Part shown: one piece after another, positions 49,501 to 61,500 of the stretch | How the letters are laid out: each line of letters begins with the position of its first letter | Position numbering within the stretch: the first letter of the stretch is position 1 | Assembly: GCF_010183535.1 (NCBI RefSeq) | Contig: NC_071331.1 | Coordinates: 9,982,001 to 10,046,000 of the forward strand | Length of the DNA stretch: 64,000 nt | Origin: Caenorhabditis remanei | Lineage: Eukaryota > Nematoda > Chromadorea > Rhabditida > Rhabditidae | Direction: 5' to 3' | Program-made: the position numbers and the translations under genes | The notes under the pieces: model-generated | Told to the model about the DNA's origin: nothing | Database searches by the model: none | Seen by the model: only the letters and a program-made list of their open reading frames with translations

Positions 49501-50490
49501 TCTGGAGCAACTTGTTTATTGCTCGGTAAGTTAGAAATCCGCATTAAAAAAACAATTCTCGTCTTCAGAATCGGAAATTCTGCCATTTGCACTACCGATG
49601 GGACGATGTGAAGGCAATGAGACAGAAACGCATCGGATTCTCCAATCGACGACGACATGAACCCTTATCCCATCAACGAAAACTAACAAATGTTTTCCCA
49701 GTTCCTTTTTTCATGTTCCCATTATTATATTCATTATTTGTTATTATGTTCTTTTCTATTTTGCTTTCAAATAAATTAAATCGATACAAAAATTTTAGAA
49801 GAAAAATGAGAAAGCCAATACAACAAATCTACAAGTTTAGGACAAGCTTTCCACAAGTCTAGGCGCACATCTCCCACAAGTCTTGGCCTGCTTTTACGTA
49901 ACACTTGTGGGAGATGTGCGCCTAGACTTGTGGGAGGCTCGTGCTAGACTTGGCGACACTTGCCGAGATTTCTTCCGTGTGTTATGAAAATCCACAAAAT
50001 GTTCTGTTTCGGATATTTGAAAAGTTTGCGAGCTATTCCCAGCACCGTTGGGTTGTTCATTGGTATTCGCTCATTATCCACCGATTACTTCTAGAGTCGC
50101 TACGCAGCGAACAGTTACAGTTTGAGCTAGTTTTACGGTTTCGATAGTGGAAATGCTTTAAATACAAGACTAAAAATAGTTGTGATAAAAAATGTTTCTG
50201 AAACAGAAAAAAAAACTCTCTTCCAGCTCTCCTACACCAATCCACCTCAACTTCCATCCTCCTTTCCATGCAAGAGCTGGAATATCAAGTGTGAATCCCA
50301 TACTCCATACGTCATCAATCTTCTGAATTCCATCCCATTAAACTGTGATTCGCTGAAAATCGAAGTGGAAGATTTCGGATTTTATGGACTGTTGAAAGAT
50401 ATGGAACAAGTGAAAACTGCAAAGAAATTGCAATTGAAAAGAACTAATTTGGAGGAATGGATTTCAGAGTGTAGCAATTTGGAAAGTTGA
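46564..50490 (+). CDS. Small three-exon gene of unknown function, copy A (C-terminus frameshifted)
   Basis: Exons 46564-46599, 46714-46854 and 50227-50490 (TGA) give 146 residues, all junctions in phase 0. A TTTTCAG 16 nt before the ATG suggests trans-splicing. Exon 2 encodes an acidic segment around NKVKEYLDEKYV; exon 3 starts LSYTNPPQLP and includes YVINLLNSIPLNCD. The exon 3 region weakly resembles the FTH/DUF38-type domains that accompany nematode F-boxes, but no F-box is present and this is a guess. Compared with copy B the last part is in the wrong frame: it stops at TGA 50488-50490, while matching codons continue in another frame to TAA 50529-50531. The 3.4-kb intron 2 holds a foldback element and a gene-bearing TIR element. 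Confidence 0.55.
46978..47411. repeat. Foldback element in intron of small gene copy A
   Basis: Left arm starts GGACACCATTATTCC and includes AAAATCGCTCCTC; the right arm is its diverged complement (GAGGAGCGATTTT near 47304). A fuller version at 54399-54868 in copy B ends with the matching GGAATAGTGGTGTCC. The tip is missing here, so this copy is truncated. It predates the duplication. Confidence 0.7.
48565..49969. mobile_element. TIR element carrying spliced coding-like sequence
   Basis: Ends are inverted repeats ATCTCGGCAAGTGTCGCCAA (perfect for 20 bp), with subterminal repeats of CCACAAGTCTAGGC/CCAAGTCTTGGCC. Flanking intron sequence is continuous across the site in copy B near 55767, an approximate empty site. 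The target duplication is not clear. Between the ends lies coding-like sequence, listed separately. No known transposase was recognised. Confidence 0.75.
48845..49680 (+). other. Multi-exon coding-like sequence inside the TIR element, unknown product
   Basis: Stretches with strong coding character are separated by likely introns. A charged segment (EEEILDSALIRKRREIGEF) spans about 48960-49145; another, about 49330-49421, includes YRRQVRDTVESVINT; GT...CAG introns are plausible at 49422-49466 and 49529-49567; a third includes LRNYHYDIDLEQLVYC; and a basic end includes FCHLHYRWDDVKAM and RIGFSNRRRHEP. I could not join the first 100 bp to the rest in one frame, so the gene may be decayed or my exon model incomplete. 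It could be an unknown transposase-like protein or a captured host gene fragment. Confidence 0.45.
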
Positions 50491-50531
50491 AGGCGGAGTA
50501 TTTGAATGAACATGACTATTATCATCCTTAA

Positions 50532-53500
50532 ATGAATTTTTATATTTTGATGACGCTGATTTCGGATTTCTAAATTATTACTGATTCTCATTATTGTTAT
50601 AAACTTGGTTTATTGGTTTCTTTTATCTAATTTTTTTGTATTCTTTTGATGGTATATCTTTCGAAAAAATTCCAGTTCCAGATATCTCATTTCTCAGAAC
50701 TGACCCATTCTAAAACAGTGATTGATAGAAATAATTGAAAAAATTGACAGATTCTGGCTTTTAATGGGGTTATTCATGTCCGGAAGAAACGTTTTTTTTT
50801 CCCCTCGATTCATTTACCGGAAAAAAGGGAGACTCCTATTCTGAAGGAAAAGTTATGCATGTTCTTTTGTTCTCAAAAATAACCAAATGAAATCAAGGAG
50901 AGAAACACCCAAAAATAGAAACAAGAAAGCGATTATGGGGCTATTCATCCTCGGAAAACGTGTTTCCCTCGAATCATTCACCAGAAAAAAAGTTTTTTCG
51001 ACGTTTTTTCCGGTAAATGAATCGAGGGAAAAAAACGTTTCTTCCGGACATGAATAACCTAAAGGATCCTTAGGAATACCAAAAGAATAGGGAAGTTCAT
51101 TTAGACAAGCTGATGTCATATTTGGGCTCGATATCACCGTGAAAAAAATATAACTAGGATTTGCAAATGGAAATTCTGAGACATGAAAGTTTCGACTACA
51201 ACCGTATTTGATCAATTTCAGTATTACAGTTTCTGAAGTTGGGTATTCACGCTAATAGTGGATCAGTCTTAAGATCCCTTATTGATGCGATGATTTGAAC
51301 ACAAAATAAAAATAATTTTTATTCCGAGAACCTTGTTGACGGAACCTGCTACATAGGAAATGTGAAGAAATTTCGAAGTAATTCAGAATTCCTGGTCCTT
51401 TCTGAAAATAAATCTTTCTACTCTTTGTGATACTTGCATCGATAGCGTTGGTTAGATAGTTCAGCTATTTATTGTCGGAAACACTGTTTCAACATAATAA
51501 CTTTGAAAAGTAATTCTCCATTTATTACTATATCTTAAGTGAAAATGAAAATAGAATCGAGTAGAGATTTACAATCTGACAGGTTGATCGACTCCTAATT
51601 TTAATTTTGAAGCGAGTTATCTCAAGGCCCGCCCAAGGCCCGGGCCGTCTCTGTGACAACTTTGAAAACTATCACTATTGCCATTCGAACTGACACAGAA
51701 CAAACCGGATATATGATGCTGATAATAACACATTCCATTAGGTAAACAGCTCGGACATCGGTTTGATTCACCAACCTGAAAATAACTGTTTCATCTCTTT
51801 TATAATCATATCGGAAACAACATGAAAATCATTCGACCAATATTGCAGAAAGAAACATTGAAAACAGTTCGGAAAGCGTTATAATTCGGTATTGAAACGC
51901 TAAACTTTCTTAACGAAACCCATCGGGTCAGATTTCAATTCCAGAGACCATTTTAATTGTTAATTGTCAATCAATTAAATGCGTTTCTATTCCACGCAGA
52001 TTAAACGAAAAGATAAATAGTAACTCCATCACTCGTTTGAGCCTAGGAGAGTGTTTTGACACATTTTGTTCCATAATATCCCGTTTCAATAGATTCATAT
52101 CCACAACATGTCTTATGGAATACTGGTGCATATCGCTCTAATCTTCAAAATTCCTATTGGACACAGACAGTTCCAATAAACTAACTTTAAGTCTTTTCAC
52201 AATTTTTGGAATTTTGAAACACTCCTTCTTGATAATTTCAAAATATGAAGAGTTTCCTTTTTTTTTGTTTTTTTCAGGGGTATTCCGTTTCCGTATCCTC
52301 ATATCCACGAGTGGTCTGGCCGAATGTATTGGAATTTCGTTGACGCAAAATTTCTCAAAAACCTTCAGAGCTTGTTAGCTCAAAAATTAGATATTTTTAC
52401 TATTGTTGTTCTACGAATTTTCAAAAAGAATTCAGCTCATAAACCGTCTGAATATTAGTTTGGGCAAGTTTTTCAGAAAAAATGTTTCAACATTTTCATA
52501 AAGTTCTCAGAAAGCACATGAAAAGCGGTACTTCCATTTACAACTTTTCGGCTATGTAAAGTTTTTATGTAATAATTCATGTTAATCACGTTGTAAACCC
52601 TCTCTTCTTATTGTTCGCGTCAAATTCATTCTGACAAGGGTTCCGCTTCCTTCAAGTCGGAACATATGGGACTTGTTGTGTAAAAACACACTTTGGGATT
52701 CACCCACTTTCAATACCAACTTTCCTTTACGAAGTCTATCAAGCAAATGTCAATTCAAGAACCTATTCAAATTCTTATTTGTTGATAAAACCTAATTTCA
52801 GTGTATTTCTAATCAAACCACGACAGAGGAGGTTACAGTACCACGTTATTGATTTTTTCAAATAATTAGCAGCTTTTTGTTAATCTTTTCTGTGACCTAC
52901 CGTTTCAATATCTCCATTTTCAAGATTCATGCCTATTGGAATATTGCTCTAGCCTTTCTCACACTATCACAAAACATAGTCCGGCTGAAATCGTGGAAAT
53001 TTCTACGGAACACGGTTCCAATACACTTACTTATACTGTTTAGCAATTTCAGAGTAAATTGATAGAAACTTTACATGTTTGATTATTTCAAAAAAAGAAA
53101 AAGGGTTTCTTTTTTCTTTTCATGTTCCATAATATCCTGTTTCAGTAGCTTCATTTTACAGTACCTATCTGAATGAATACAATCTTGCGCATAAATAGTG
53201 AAACTGCAAAACTTCCCCAAAATCTTTCAATCGTCAGACTATTAGTTTGGAAGAATTTTACCAAAAAAATGTTTCAACATTTTCATAAAGTTCTCAGATA
53301 GCACCGGTGAATCCAGTGCAGTTGTGGTTTTTACAAAAAATATTGTGTTTTTTAAGTTTTTTTCTGTGATATGCGGTTTCAATAGCTATATTTTCACGAT
53401 GCACACTATTCCGACACACTTATTCGGTTCTCTGCCTTTTATGAGTAATTTGATATGTAAAATTCTCTCACTTACATAATCACTTCAAAAGGAAGAAAAA

Positions 53501-53988
53501 CGCGTTACCTTCGTAATCCATAATGTCCTGTTTCACAGGCATCATTTATAGTATCCATCTGAATGAATAGGACTGGAACGTTATGAATCCGAAAACCTTT
53601 CCCAAAAACCTTCAAAGCCTATGTAGCTCAAAATTTACCACTTTCTTATAATTAATTTAGTCGGATAAAAACTATTTATTTTGATTCAGAAGATTCTACA
53701 AATCTCCAGACGTCCCCCTTCTTTTTCTTTAATCATGTCCTACCGCGCTCTATTTCACCCAAAAAACCTTTCCATGTACATATAATCGGTTTCTCGTTTG
53801 TTTATTTGCGTAAACTAGGAAATGACGTTTCTCTTTCTGAGTCTCTTCTCTATTTCTCTATTTCTCTCTGGTTTTTCGAACTTTTGGAAAGCAAATGTCG
53901 TAAAATTTCTTCACTTTCTCCCAATTTTCTTATTCTGTATCATTTCATTTCGTACAATTTCATTTTTTTTAGTTTCGCTACGGTCAAG
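50532..53988. other. Spacer between the two small genes
   Basis: Contains an inverted-repeat cluster (50766-51056), then from about 51061 the second duplication unit, similar to 43758 onward. GGCCCGGGCC-type repeat sequence occurs near 51630. A shortened TCTCTATTT repeat precedes copy B. No coding sequence was seen. Confidence 0.55.
50766..51056. repeat. Inverted and direct repeat cluster, orientation 1
   Basis: Three copies of a GGGGYTATTCAT...CCCTCGATTCATT repeat: direct at about 50766 and 50938, inverted ending about 51056. Unique sequence between the first two (with GTTATGCATGTTCTTTTGTT) appears reversed at 56600-56815. Confidence 0.7.
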
Positions 53989-56371
53989 ATGCCGATTTCC
54001 GTCGATATTATGTATTCTGATGTGGTGAGTTGTCTTTCAGTTTTTTTCAGTTTCTTTCATTTGATATATGTAGAATGAATTTTTTCTAATACTACCATTC
54101 TATTCGGTGCACTTCGTCAATTTTTAAAAAACATTCAGATAGCCACAATCGACGATGGAATCAATGAAAAAGTGACATTGACAGACGATACTGACGTGTC
54201 GAATAAGGTGAAAGAGTACTTGGACGAGAAGTATGTGAAAAGGAGTGATGTGGAATTGGAGCACATTTCGATTCTGTTGGTGAGTCATTTTAAAACGTTT
54301 TGGAACGGTGTATTCACGCTAAGTTAGCATTTTAATACATCATCAGGATCTGAAAACATAATTTAGAAACAGAAAATTCTTAGCTTTTTGTTTAAAGGGG
54401 ACACCATTATTCCAAAGAATATAGGTTTTTGATATGAATCGATTCAGAAAGCCAGCGAGAAGAAAAAATTCTCTCAAAGCTAGGTCTGAAATTCAGTCTG
54501 AAGCGAGTTGTGAGACTCCAGAGTGCCAAAAATCGCTCCTCAGTGTGCTGTTTTTCAGTACATTTTAAAAAATTTTTATTTTTCATTAAAATAGAAATTC
54601 TCCTCGCCGTGGACATGAATGCTCATTTTTCAAATTTCATCTTGAAAACTTTTTAAATATATTCCTTTCGCGAGCAGACGAGAAAAAAGAGTTCCCATTG
54701 AAATGCACTGAAAAACAGCACACTGAGGAGCGATTTTTGGCACTCTGAAGTCTCATAAATCGCTTCAGACTGATTTTCAGACATAGCTCCATGAATATTT
54801 TTTCTTTTTCCTGGTTTTCTAAATCGATCTCCTATCAACACATCTTAAATTTTGGAATAGTGGTGTCCACCTTCAAAAAATAATATTTTACTGTTTTTCA
54901 AGCTCCAGAAATTTAAGAGAAACTCATATATGTAGTATACTCTCTAATTCTTTGATGCCTCTAAAAGTTAATTTTAAGAAAAATAGAATTTCAAACTGTT
55001 TCGTTTTGATGATAAGTGCTCCTAGATCTTCACGAAACGATACAGATTTCCTCTTTGAACTTAAAAATATAAAAGTTTAGTGTCAGCAGAAATGTGTAGT
55101 TGGAAAAAAATTAATTTTTGTCGATTTAAAAATAAACCCCTTTTCAAATAGATGGGAATTGATCTAGCTTATTGTACGGTATTAGTTCAACATTGTCCGG
55201 TCCAAGCAGCCGCTTTCTGCGTAGAAATTTTTGAATGTATTGGAATGATTTCGGAGTCCCCGTGACACTTTTTCATGTGCTATAAAACCGAACAAAAACT
55301 TTCAGTTTCAAAAAATTGAAAAAATCGACGAACAATTTTTCATGGCGTTCAGTAATGCGTTTTATCCAAACGGTTTATTATTGTACTCCCAAAGGTCGAG
55401 CACCTTGGTTAGAGAGTTTTAAAATCCGGTGCCATTGTTGTAACTTTTGATATCCAATTTCCAACGTTTTGAAGTCATTATTTGGAGAAATGTTCATAGC
55501 TTTTTTTATCACGGACACTCGTTTATAAATTGCATTTTTTCACAGTTTAGATAAACTTAATGAGCTACCTTTGTAACTGTAACTGTAAGTTTTGAACATA
55601 AAAATTATATGACAAAGCGCTTTGACAATGTTTCGAATAGATCGGGGATTTGAAGTTGTATTGTTGAAAGCGTAATTCTTTTTGATCCCGAAATTTATGA
55701 CAGTTTTCCTTGTATGGTTATGTTTCCGGTTTCTGTCAGGTTTTTGTTTATTATCAGTTCCAAACCATGAAGATCCTTTCTTCCGTGTGTGATGAAACAT
55801 CAACAAAATGTTCTGTTCCAAATATTTGATAAGTTTGAAAACTATTCCCAACACCGTTGTTGTCATTGATATGTATTCGTATCCACAGATTACTTCTAGA
55901 GTCGCTACGCAGCGAACAGGTAAAGTCTAAACTAGTTTTACGCTTAATGCGACGTTTAAGCGCTTAATGCGACGTTTAAGTGTCCAAAATGGGAAGACTG
56001 GAAATAGTTGTGATAACAAATGTTTCTGTAACAGAAAAAAACAACTCAAACTCTTTCAGCTCTCCTACACCAATCCACCTCAACTTCCATTCTCTCTGCC
56101 ATGCAAGAGCTGGAATATCAGATGTGAATCGCATACTCCATACGTCATCAATCTTCTAAATTCCATCCCATTAAACTGTGATTTACTGAAAATCGAAGTG
56201 GATAATTTAGGATTTGGAGAAATAGCAGATATGGAACAAGTAAGAACTGCGAAGATGTTGTCACTGAAGATGACAGATCAGTTGATGGAATTCGGGATTT
56301 CAGGGGAGCAATTTGAGAAGTTCAAAGCGGAAAAGGTATATTTGAATGGACATGACTATTATCATCCTTAA
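53989..56371 (+). CDS. Small three-exon gene of unknown function, copy B (intact)
   Basis: Exons 53989-54024, 54139-54279 and 56060-56371 (TAA) give 162 residues with phase-0 junctions. A TTTTTTTTAG acceptor 16 nt before the ATG again suggests trans-splicing. It is the duplicate of 46564-50490 and is near identical in exons 1 and 2. Exon 3 continues past the point where copy A shifts frame and ends with KVYLNGHDYYHP. The C-terminal half has a pattern (MEQVRTAKMLSLK, then a helical stretch) weakly like FTH/DUF38 domains; no F-box, signal peptide or membrane segment is seen. It is probably cytoplasmic, and its function is unknown. Confidence 0.6.
54399..54868. repeat. Foldback element in intron of small gene copy B
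   Basis: Tips GGACACCATTATTCC and complement GGAATAGTGGTGTCC are both present. It is the fuller partner of 46978-47411. No target duplication was identified. Confidence 0.7.
55941..55980. repeat. 20-bp tandem repeat, two units
   Basis: CGCTTAATGCGACGTTTAAG is repeated twice, 80 bp before exon 3 of copy B. It is absent from copy A. Confidence 0.7.
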
Positions 56372-56599
56372 ATGAATTTTTATATTTTGACGACGCCGAT
56401 TTCGGATTTCTAAGTTATTACTGATTCTCATTATTGTTATAAATTTGGTTTATTGATTTCTTTGATCTGATTTTTTTGTATTCTTTGATGTAATGTCTTT
56501 CGAAAAATTTCCAGTTCCAGATATGTCATTTCTCAGAACTGACAAATTCCAAAATAGTGAAGGAGGGAAAAATTTGAAATAATTGACAGATTCTGACTC

Positions 56600-56815
56600 G
56601 TAATGGGGTTATTCATGTTCGGTAGAAACGTTTTCCCTCGATTCATTTACCGGAAAAACTTTCTTTCCGGTGAATGAATCGAGGGAAACACGTTTTCCGA
56701 AGATGGATAGCCCCATAATCGCTTCTTGATTTCTATTTTTAGGTGTTTCTCACCTTGATTTCATTTGGTTATTTTTGAAAACAAAAGAACATGCATAACT
56801 TTTCCTTCAGAATAA
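56600..56815. repeat. Inverted and direct repeat cluster, orientation 2
   Basis: One direct GGGGTTATTCAT repeat is followed at once by an inverted one ending AGCCCC, then unique sequence that is the reverse complement of the matching segment at 50826-50940. Confidence 0.7.
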
Positions 56816-56848
56816 AAGTCATAAAGTTTTCATCGGACTCTCATCTCT

Positions 56849-56958
56849 GATAGTAAGCCACGTCCCCTTCACCTATTCCGCCAATCGCAAAAAAGAAACG
56901 TGAGTCATTCGTCAACTAACGTCGTCGAGATTGGAGGAAAGGGGCGTGACTTATCATC
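56849..56958. repeat. Small foldback element
   Basis: Ends GATAGTAAGCCACGTCCCC and complement GATGATAAGTCACGCCCC form an imperfect hairpin of about 110 bp. A target duplication is not clear. Confidence 0.5.
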
Positions 56959-57010
56959 AGATGGACTACGCAAACACCAAATGTCAAGGCAATTTGGTTC
57001 AGTAATATGA

Positions 57011-57154
57011 AAACTTGACGATGGAATAAATGAGAAAATCGCATTGAAAGAAGACAGAAACGTGTCGAATAAGGTTAAAGAGTACTTGGATGAGCAATTC
57101 GTGAAGAAGAATGATGGAATGGAATTGGAACAGATTTCGCTTTTGTTGGTGAGT
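57011..57154 (+). pseudogene. Lone exon 2 remnant of the small-gene family
   Basis: Matches exon 2 of copies A and B (GACGATGGAATAAATGAGAA, then NVSNKVKEYLDE) and keeps the GTGAGT donor at 57148, but has clear divergence and a damaged start. No exon 1 or exon 3 partner was found, so it is a relic of a third copy. Confidence 0.65.
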
Positions 57155-57182
57155 TAAGGAGGAATAGAAATTTAACGGCTGA

Positions 57183-57429
57183 TAGAGTAACGTGTCGACC
57201 AAATTTTCGATAATTTTTGAATCGCTAGATGAAGGAGAACGGTCGATAGGTGATCGAGTCGATGATCAGAAAATGAATCGCGACTCGACGATAAACAAAA
57301 AGTCATGATTATAGTCTCAAAATTATCGATGACTATCGACGATCATGATCACTGGTGATTATCGATAATTTTTTGACCAATAATCGAATTGATTTTTCCG
57401 ATTATCATAGCGATCGATACGTTACTCTA
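57183..57429. repeat. TIR element rich in TCGAT/ATCGA words
   Basis: Ends TAGAGTAACGTGTCGA and complement TAGAGTAACGTATCGA are inverted repeats. The interior is unusually rich in GATCGA, TCGAT and ATCGAT. No coding capacity is seen. The target duplication is uncertain, possibly TA. Confidence 0.6.
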
Positions 57430-58501
57430 ACGGTTCATCCGGAATTAACAAAATTTTATCATTTCCTTTTGATAAAATAACATGTTGTAACAGAAGTTTA
57501 TATGATTTTCTGATCTTCATATTCCTTTTTTGTTTTTTATCCTGCCAAAAAACGATTTCGCTTATAGATTTCTTTCATGGGAACAAAAAGTGAGATGCAT
57601 TTTGTCAAAGTCAGTGTTTCAGCATGATTTACTGTTTCACATACTTTGTATTTGTCAATACTTTATTGGTTGTCTTTATTGTTGTCAATAATTTATTGAT
57701 TTCTTTTTAAGTTGTACTTTGAAAGATTTTGCTTCGACATAATAATACTATACCAGATTGTTATTAATTCTCCCATAAAAAATGACACTCGTTTCCAGCG
57801 TTCCAGCAACTCCATAAATTTTCAGTTTGTTATCCAAAAACCTTGAAACTGAAATTATGAAGATCAAAAGCTGGAAATGCGATTCTTGTAAATATCATTT
57901 TTCAAAAAAAAATATGGAATTCCCATTAACTAGGATTTTCGTTTGTTATCTAAACAACTTTCATGAAACGGAGAAAATTTCTTCAAAATGTTCGAAAAAT
58001 ATCGCTTTGACTCTGTATCCGCATATTACTAGTTGAGTCGCTGCGCAGTGAGTACACAGACTCACAGTGTTCCTAACCTAGAAACGGGAACATTCCAAGA
58101 ATAAAACACGGATAAAACACTTCACATTCGCTTATAATTCTCACAAGAAATTTGAAACTAAAACAATTTGTCACAATAAGGTAGGGGGACTAAATAGTCA
58201 AATAAATTCAAAATATCAAAATAAATATACTGAAAACATGCAATAAATAAAATCTAAATAAATAGGGGTATATCGGGCTGAAAACGGAGCAATCGGGTGA
58301 CATGAAGAAACGTTAAAACATAGAAGACGGATAGATTACACTTTCAGAAGAAAATATGAAATGAGCACCAAAGTGTGAGTGGGAACCCGGAGACGGCGGG
58401 GAAGGAAAATTTAAAAAAAAAGGGGATGGGCGTGGCCTAATAAGAAGATGTGAGGCGACTAGAGAGAAAAGCACATATAAATTAAGTAATTAAGTATGTA
58501 A
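57430..58501. other. Gene-free region before the Tuba-like gene
   Basis: AT-rich, with a short dispersed palindrome at 58035-58052 and probable 3' UTR of the minus-strand gene towards the right. No gene was recognised; a 69-codon open stretch at 57827 looks accidental. Confidence 0.5.
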
Positions 58502-61500
58502 TTAAGTGGGTCTACAGTAGGCGGCGGGCACGTATCCCACTTGTCCACTGGCTCTTTTGATAAGCAACCACTCGGGATTCCCGTCGTCATCCGTTCGTTG
58601 GAGGACACCAATCACTTCGCCCTCACGGACTTCCACTTGATTCGATCCCTGTGGTAGGAAGTCGTAGTCCACTTTAACTTGACATAGCTGAAACTAGGGG
58701 GGCGGGGCTTAGAAATTCTATAATTTTGAGCGGTTACCACTGGTCGAACTGCTGGTGACGCTGGCGGCTCACTAGGCAATTGATCGTACATTGGAGCGAT
58801 GGAAGGCGGCGTGTCGTAGGCGGAGAGAGATGGAACTTGTGGTTGGAATTGTGGCGCTGAAACTAGAAATTAAAAAGACGTCAAAGGCACGCCAGCTACT
58901 CACTTTGTGGGGTGACGTCATACATTGGGGGCATCGCGTAGGTCATACTCATAGTGTCATTGGGAACAGATGAGTAGAGTGGGGGGAGGGCGGATGAGGA
59001 TTGTTGGGGGGCTGGAGGGAGTCCTGGAATTGGAGAACTTGAGTTTTTTGTGGATTTTAGCACTTTTGATTAGAGATTTTTGGAAAAAATGGGAAAAATG
59101 AACAATTTCTGGAGTGAATTATAGAAAAGTGAGTACCAAAAATAGTGATTTATCGGCTTTGGGACGATTTTTGACAAATTTAACACAAAAAATGGCAAAA
59201 AAAACTAATAAAAGTGCAAAAAAAAAGAAGAAATGTTGAAAGTTTTTCGCCGAAAAACCGACCGAAAATCGCAATTTTTGAAAATTTTTGGCAAAAAATG
59301 TATAAATCGGCTTTGGGACATTTCGAAACCAGATACTTGGAAATCGGGACACTTGGCAACTGTGACGTTTAAAAACCGGACGTTTTTAAATCATGAAATT
59401 TTGACACTGGACGTGAAAAATATGCTGAAAATCAGGTATTTTCAGTGATTTTTTCAGTTCTGAAACTTTTAGGTTGCCAAATGTCTCGGTTTTCAAATGT
59501 GCGGTTACGAAACGTCCCGGAGCCGATTTTTACATTTTTCGCCGAAAATTCTCAAAAATTAGGATTTTCGGTCGGTTTTACGGTGAAAAACTTCCAAAAA
59601 TTTTTTTTTTGAAACTTACTAATTTTTGCCATTTTTCTTTGTTAAATTTGTCAAAAATTGAACATTTTTCAGATTTTCGTAGAAACTGGTCTAAAATGGA
59701 CTTTTTTCTGAAAAATTGAGACTCTTTGTTTTTGGTATAAAAATTTTCAAATTTCCTACCCAACTGTCTAAAACATCTGTTTTTAGCCGCATTTCCTAGG
59801 AAATTCTTAAAATTTTAAGATTTTCCAGTTTCTGGTAAACAAAATATCGAAAAATCCCAATTTTCCCAAAAATTTTTGTTTCTAGGATTCAGAATCCTTC
59901 CGTCTTCAGAATCCCTTAATTTCTTGGTTTTTGGTACTAAAATTTTCCGATTTACCGTCCCAAACTGTCTAAAACAATCGTTTTCAGTCGTTTTTCTAGA
60001 AAAAAGTCACAATTTTTTTCAGAATCCTTCTATCTTCAGAATCCCTCACCCGAAAATCCACTAGTATTCGCATAAATCGCCGAGCTCTCATTCAAACTCG
60101 GATACACTTGATTTTTGACAGCGGGTCCCGGTCTGGACGGGATCAGTGGTTGTGGGGAGTCGGCTCTGTAATATTATTATCACATTTGGCTCCAGAAGTG
60201 GGCGGAGCCTAAAACCTACCTAGCCATCATCGTTGGCCATACATTCGTTGGTTGTGCCGCCGCGGAGGCACTTCTGATTTGTGTCGTTGTGGAATTTCCA
60301 GCAGCGGATAGCGTGGCGAATCCACTCGGTTGCTCATCAAAGCTAACCGGGAATTTCACACCGGAATTGTTGGAAAACGAGTCATTTCCGAAACTGGAAG
60401 AGTCGAAATTCACAGAGAACGGGTCGGAATCTCTCGCGGGATTCATGATGACCGGTAGTGGGGGCGGCGCTTCATCGGGTAGGGAATTCGGATTGAATAC
60501 ACCCGTCTGGAAGTCGACTCCACGGAATCCGGAGACCGGTGGTGACGTGGCAGTGTCATTGTTATAGAGTGGAGAGGGGGCGAGAGCCGGGACGTTCGAC
60601 GATTTGGCTCCCCAATCTATCGTGGAGAGACCAGAGAACAAATCGTCAAGATCCAAGTTGTAGTTGGCGCCTCCAGCAGCTTGTGGGGGCGGAGCCTGCT
60701 GTGGTCCCCCCTGCGGAGGGGGCGGAGCCAACGGCAACGTCTTCGCCGCCATATTCCAGTCAAACTGAGCGTTTTGAGAGCTCTGCTGCTGACTAGACGT
60801 CGGCTGCAATGGTGTCATTGCAGAGAAGTCAAAGTCAGCGAAATTGGGTTGTTGTGGGGGCGGAGCTTGAGCTTGAGCAGCTGGTACCGTACTCGCTGGA
60901 GTAGGATCCCCAAAGAGATCCTCTAGATCTATGAGATTTTGACTTTTCGGTGTGTTCACTTTCACCGCATTAACTCGATGGAGATTCGACTGATTCACCA
61001 TTTGAGCCGCGTCTTCTCCCTTCTCAATCGACGTGTACGGTTTCAGAATATTACTTGGAAGCATCGCATTATAATACCCATTATAACAGAGCCACATACT
61101 CGGCACCTCTCGATTCACTGCCAACACCACATCATTCTGTCTGACAATCAATAGTTTCCCCTCAGCTAATGCTAATTTCAGCATTCCAGCATCAGCCGGA
61201 TAGTGAGATGTCGCCACGAAGATGTCGCCAAGACGCCCTTTCGCTCCAGCCTTCTCCAGAATCGTGTTTCGTTCTGTTTGGTTTTGCGGACGGAATTTGT
61301 GGGTGGTGTGGCCGGGGACGTATTCAGAGATCGTCGGGAGGGCTTCAGATTGAGCCGGTGGTGCCACGACAGACGCGTTGGTAGACCATAGATCTCGATT
61401 GTCGGGTACGGTAGCCGCCGCCGCCGACGCTTTTTTGTTAGTTGGAGACGCCGAACGAGCGCGTTGCTTCATATTCTGAATTGCTTTGTTGGCAATCTTC

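Noticed and set aside
57827..58036. 69-codon frame with KSWKCDS resembling part of the small-gene exon 3
   Set aside because: The match is a handful of residues and the rest does not align.
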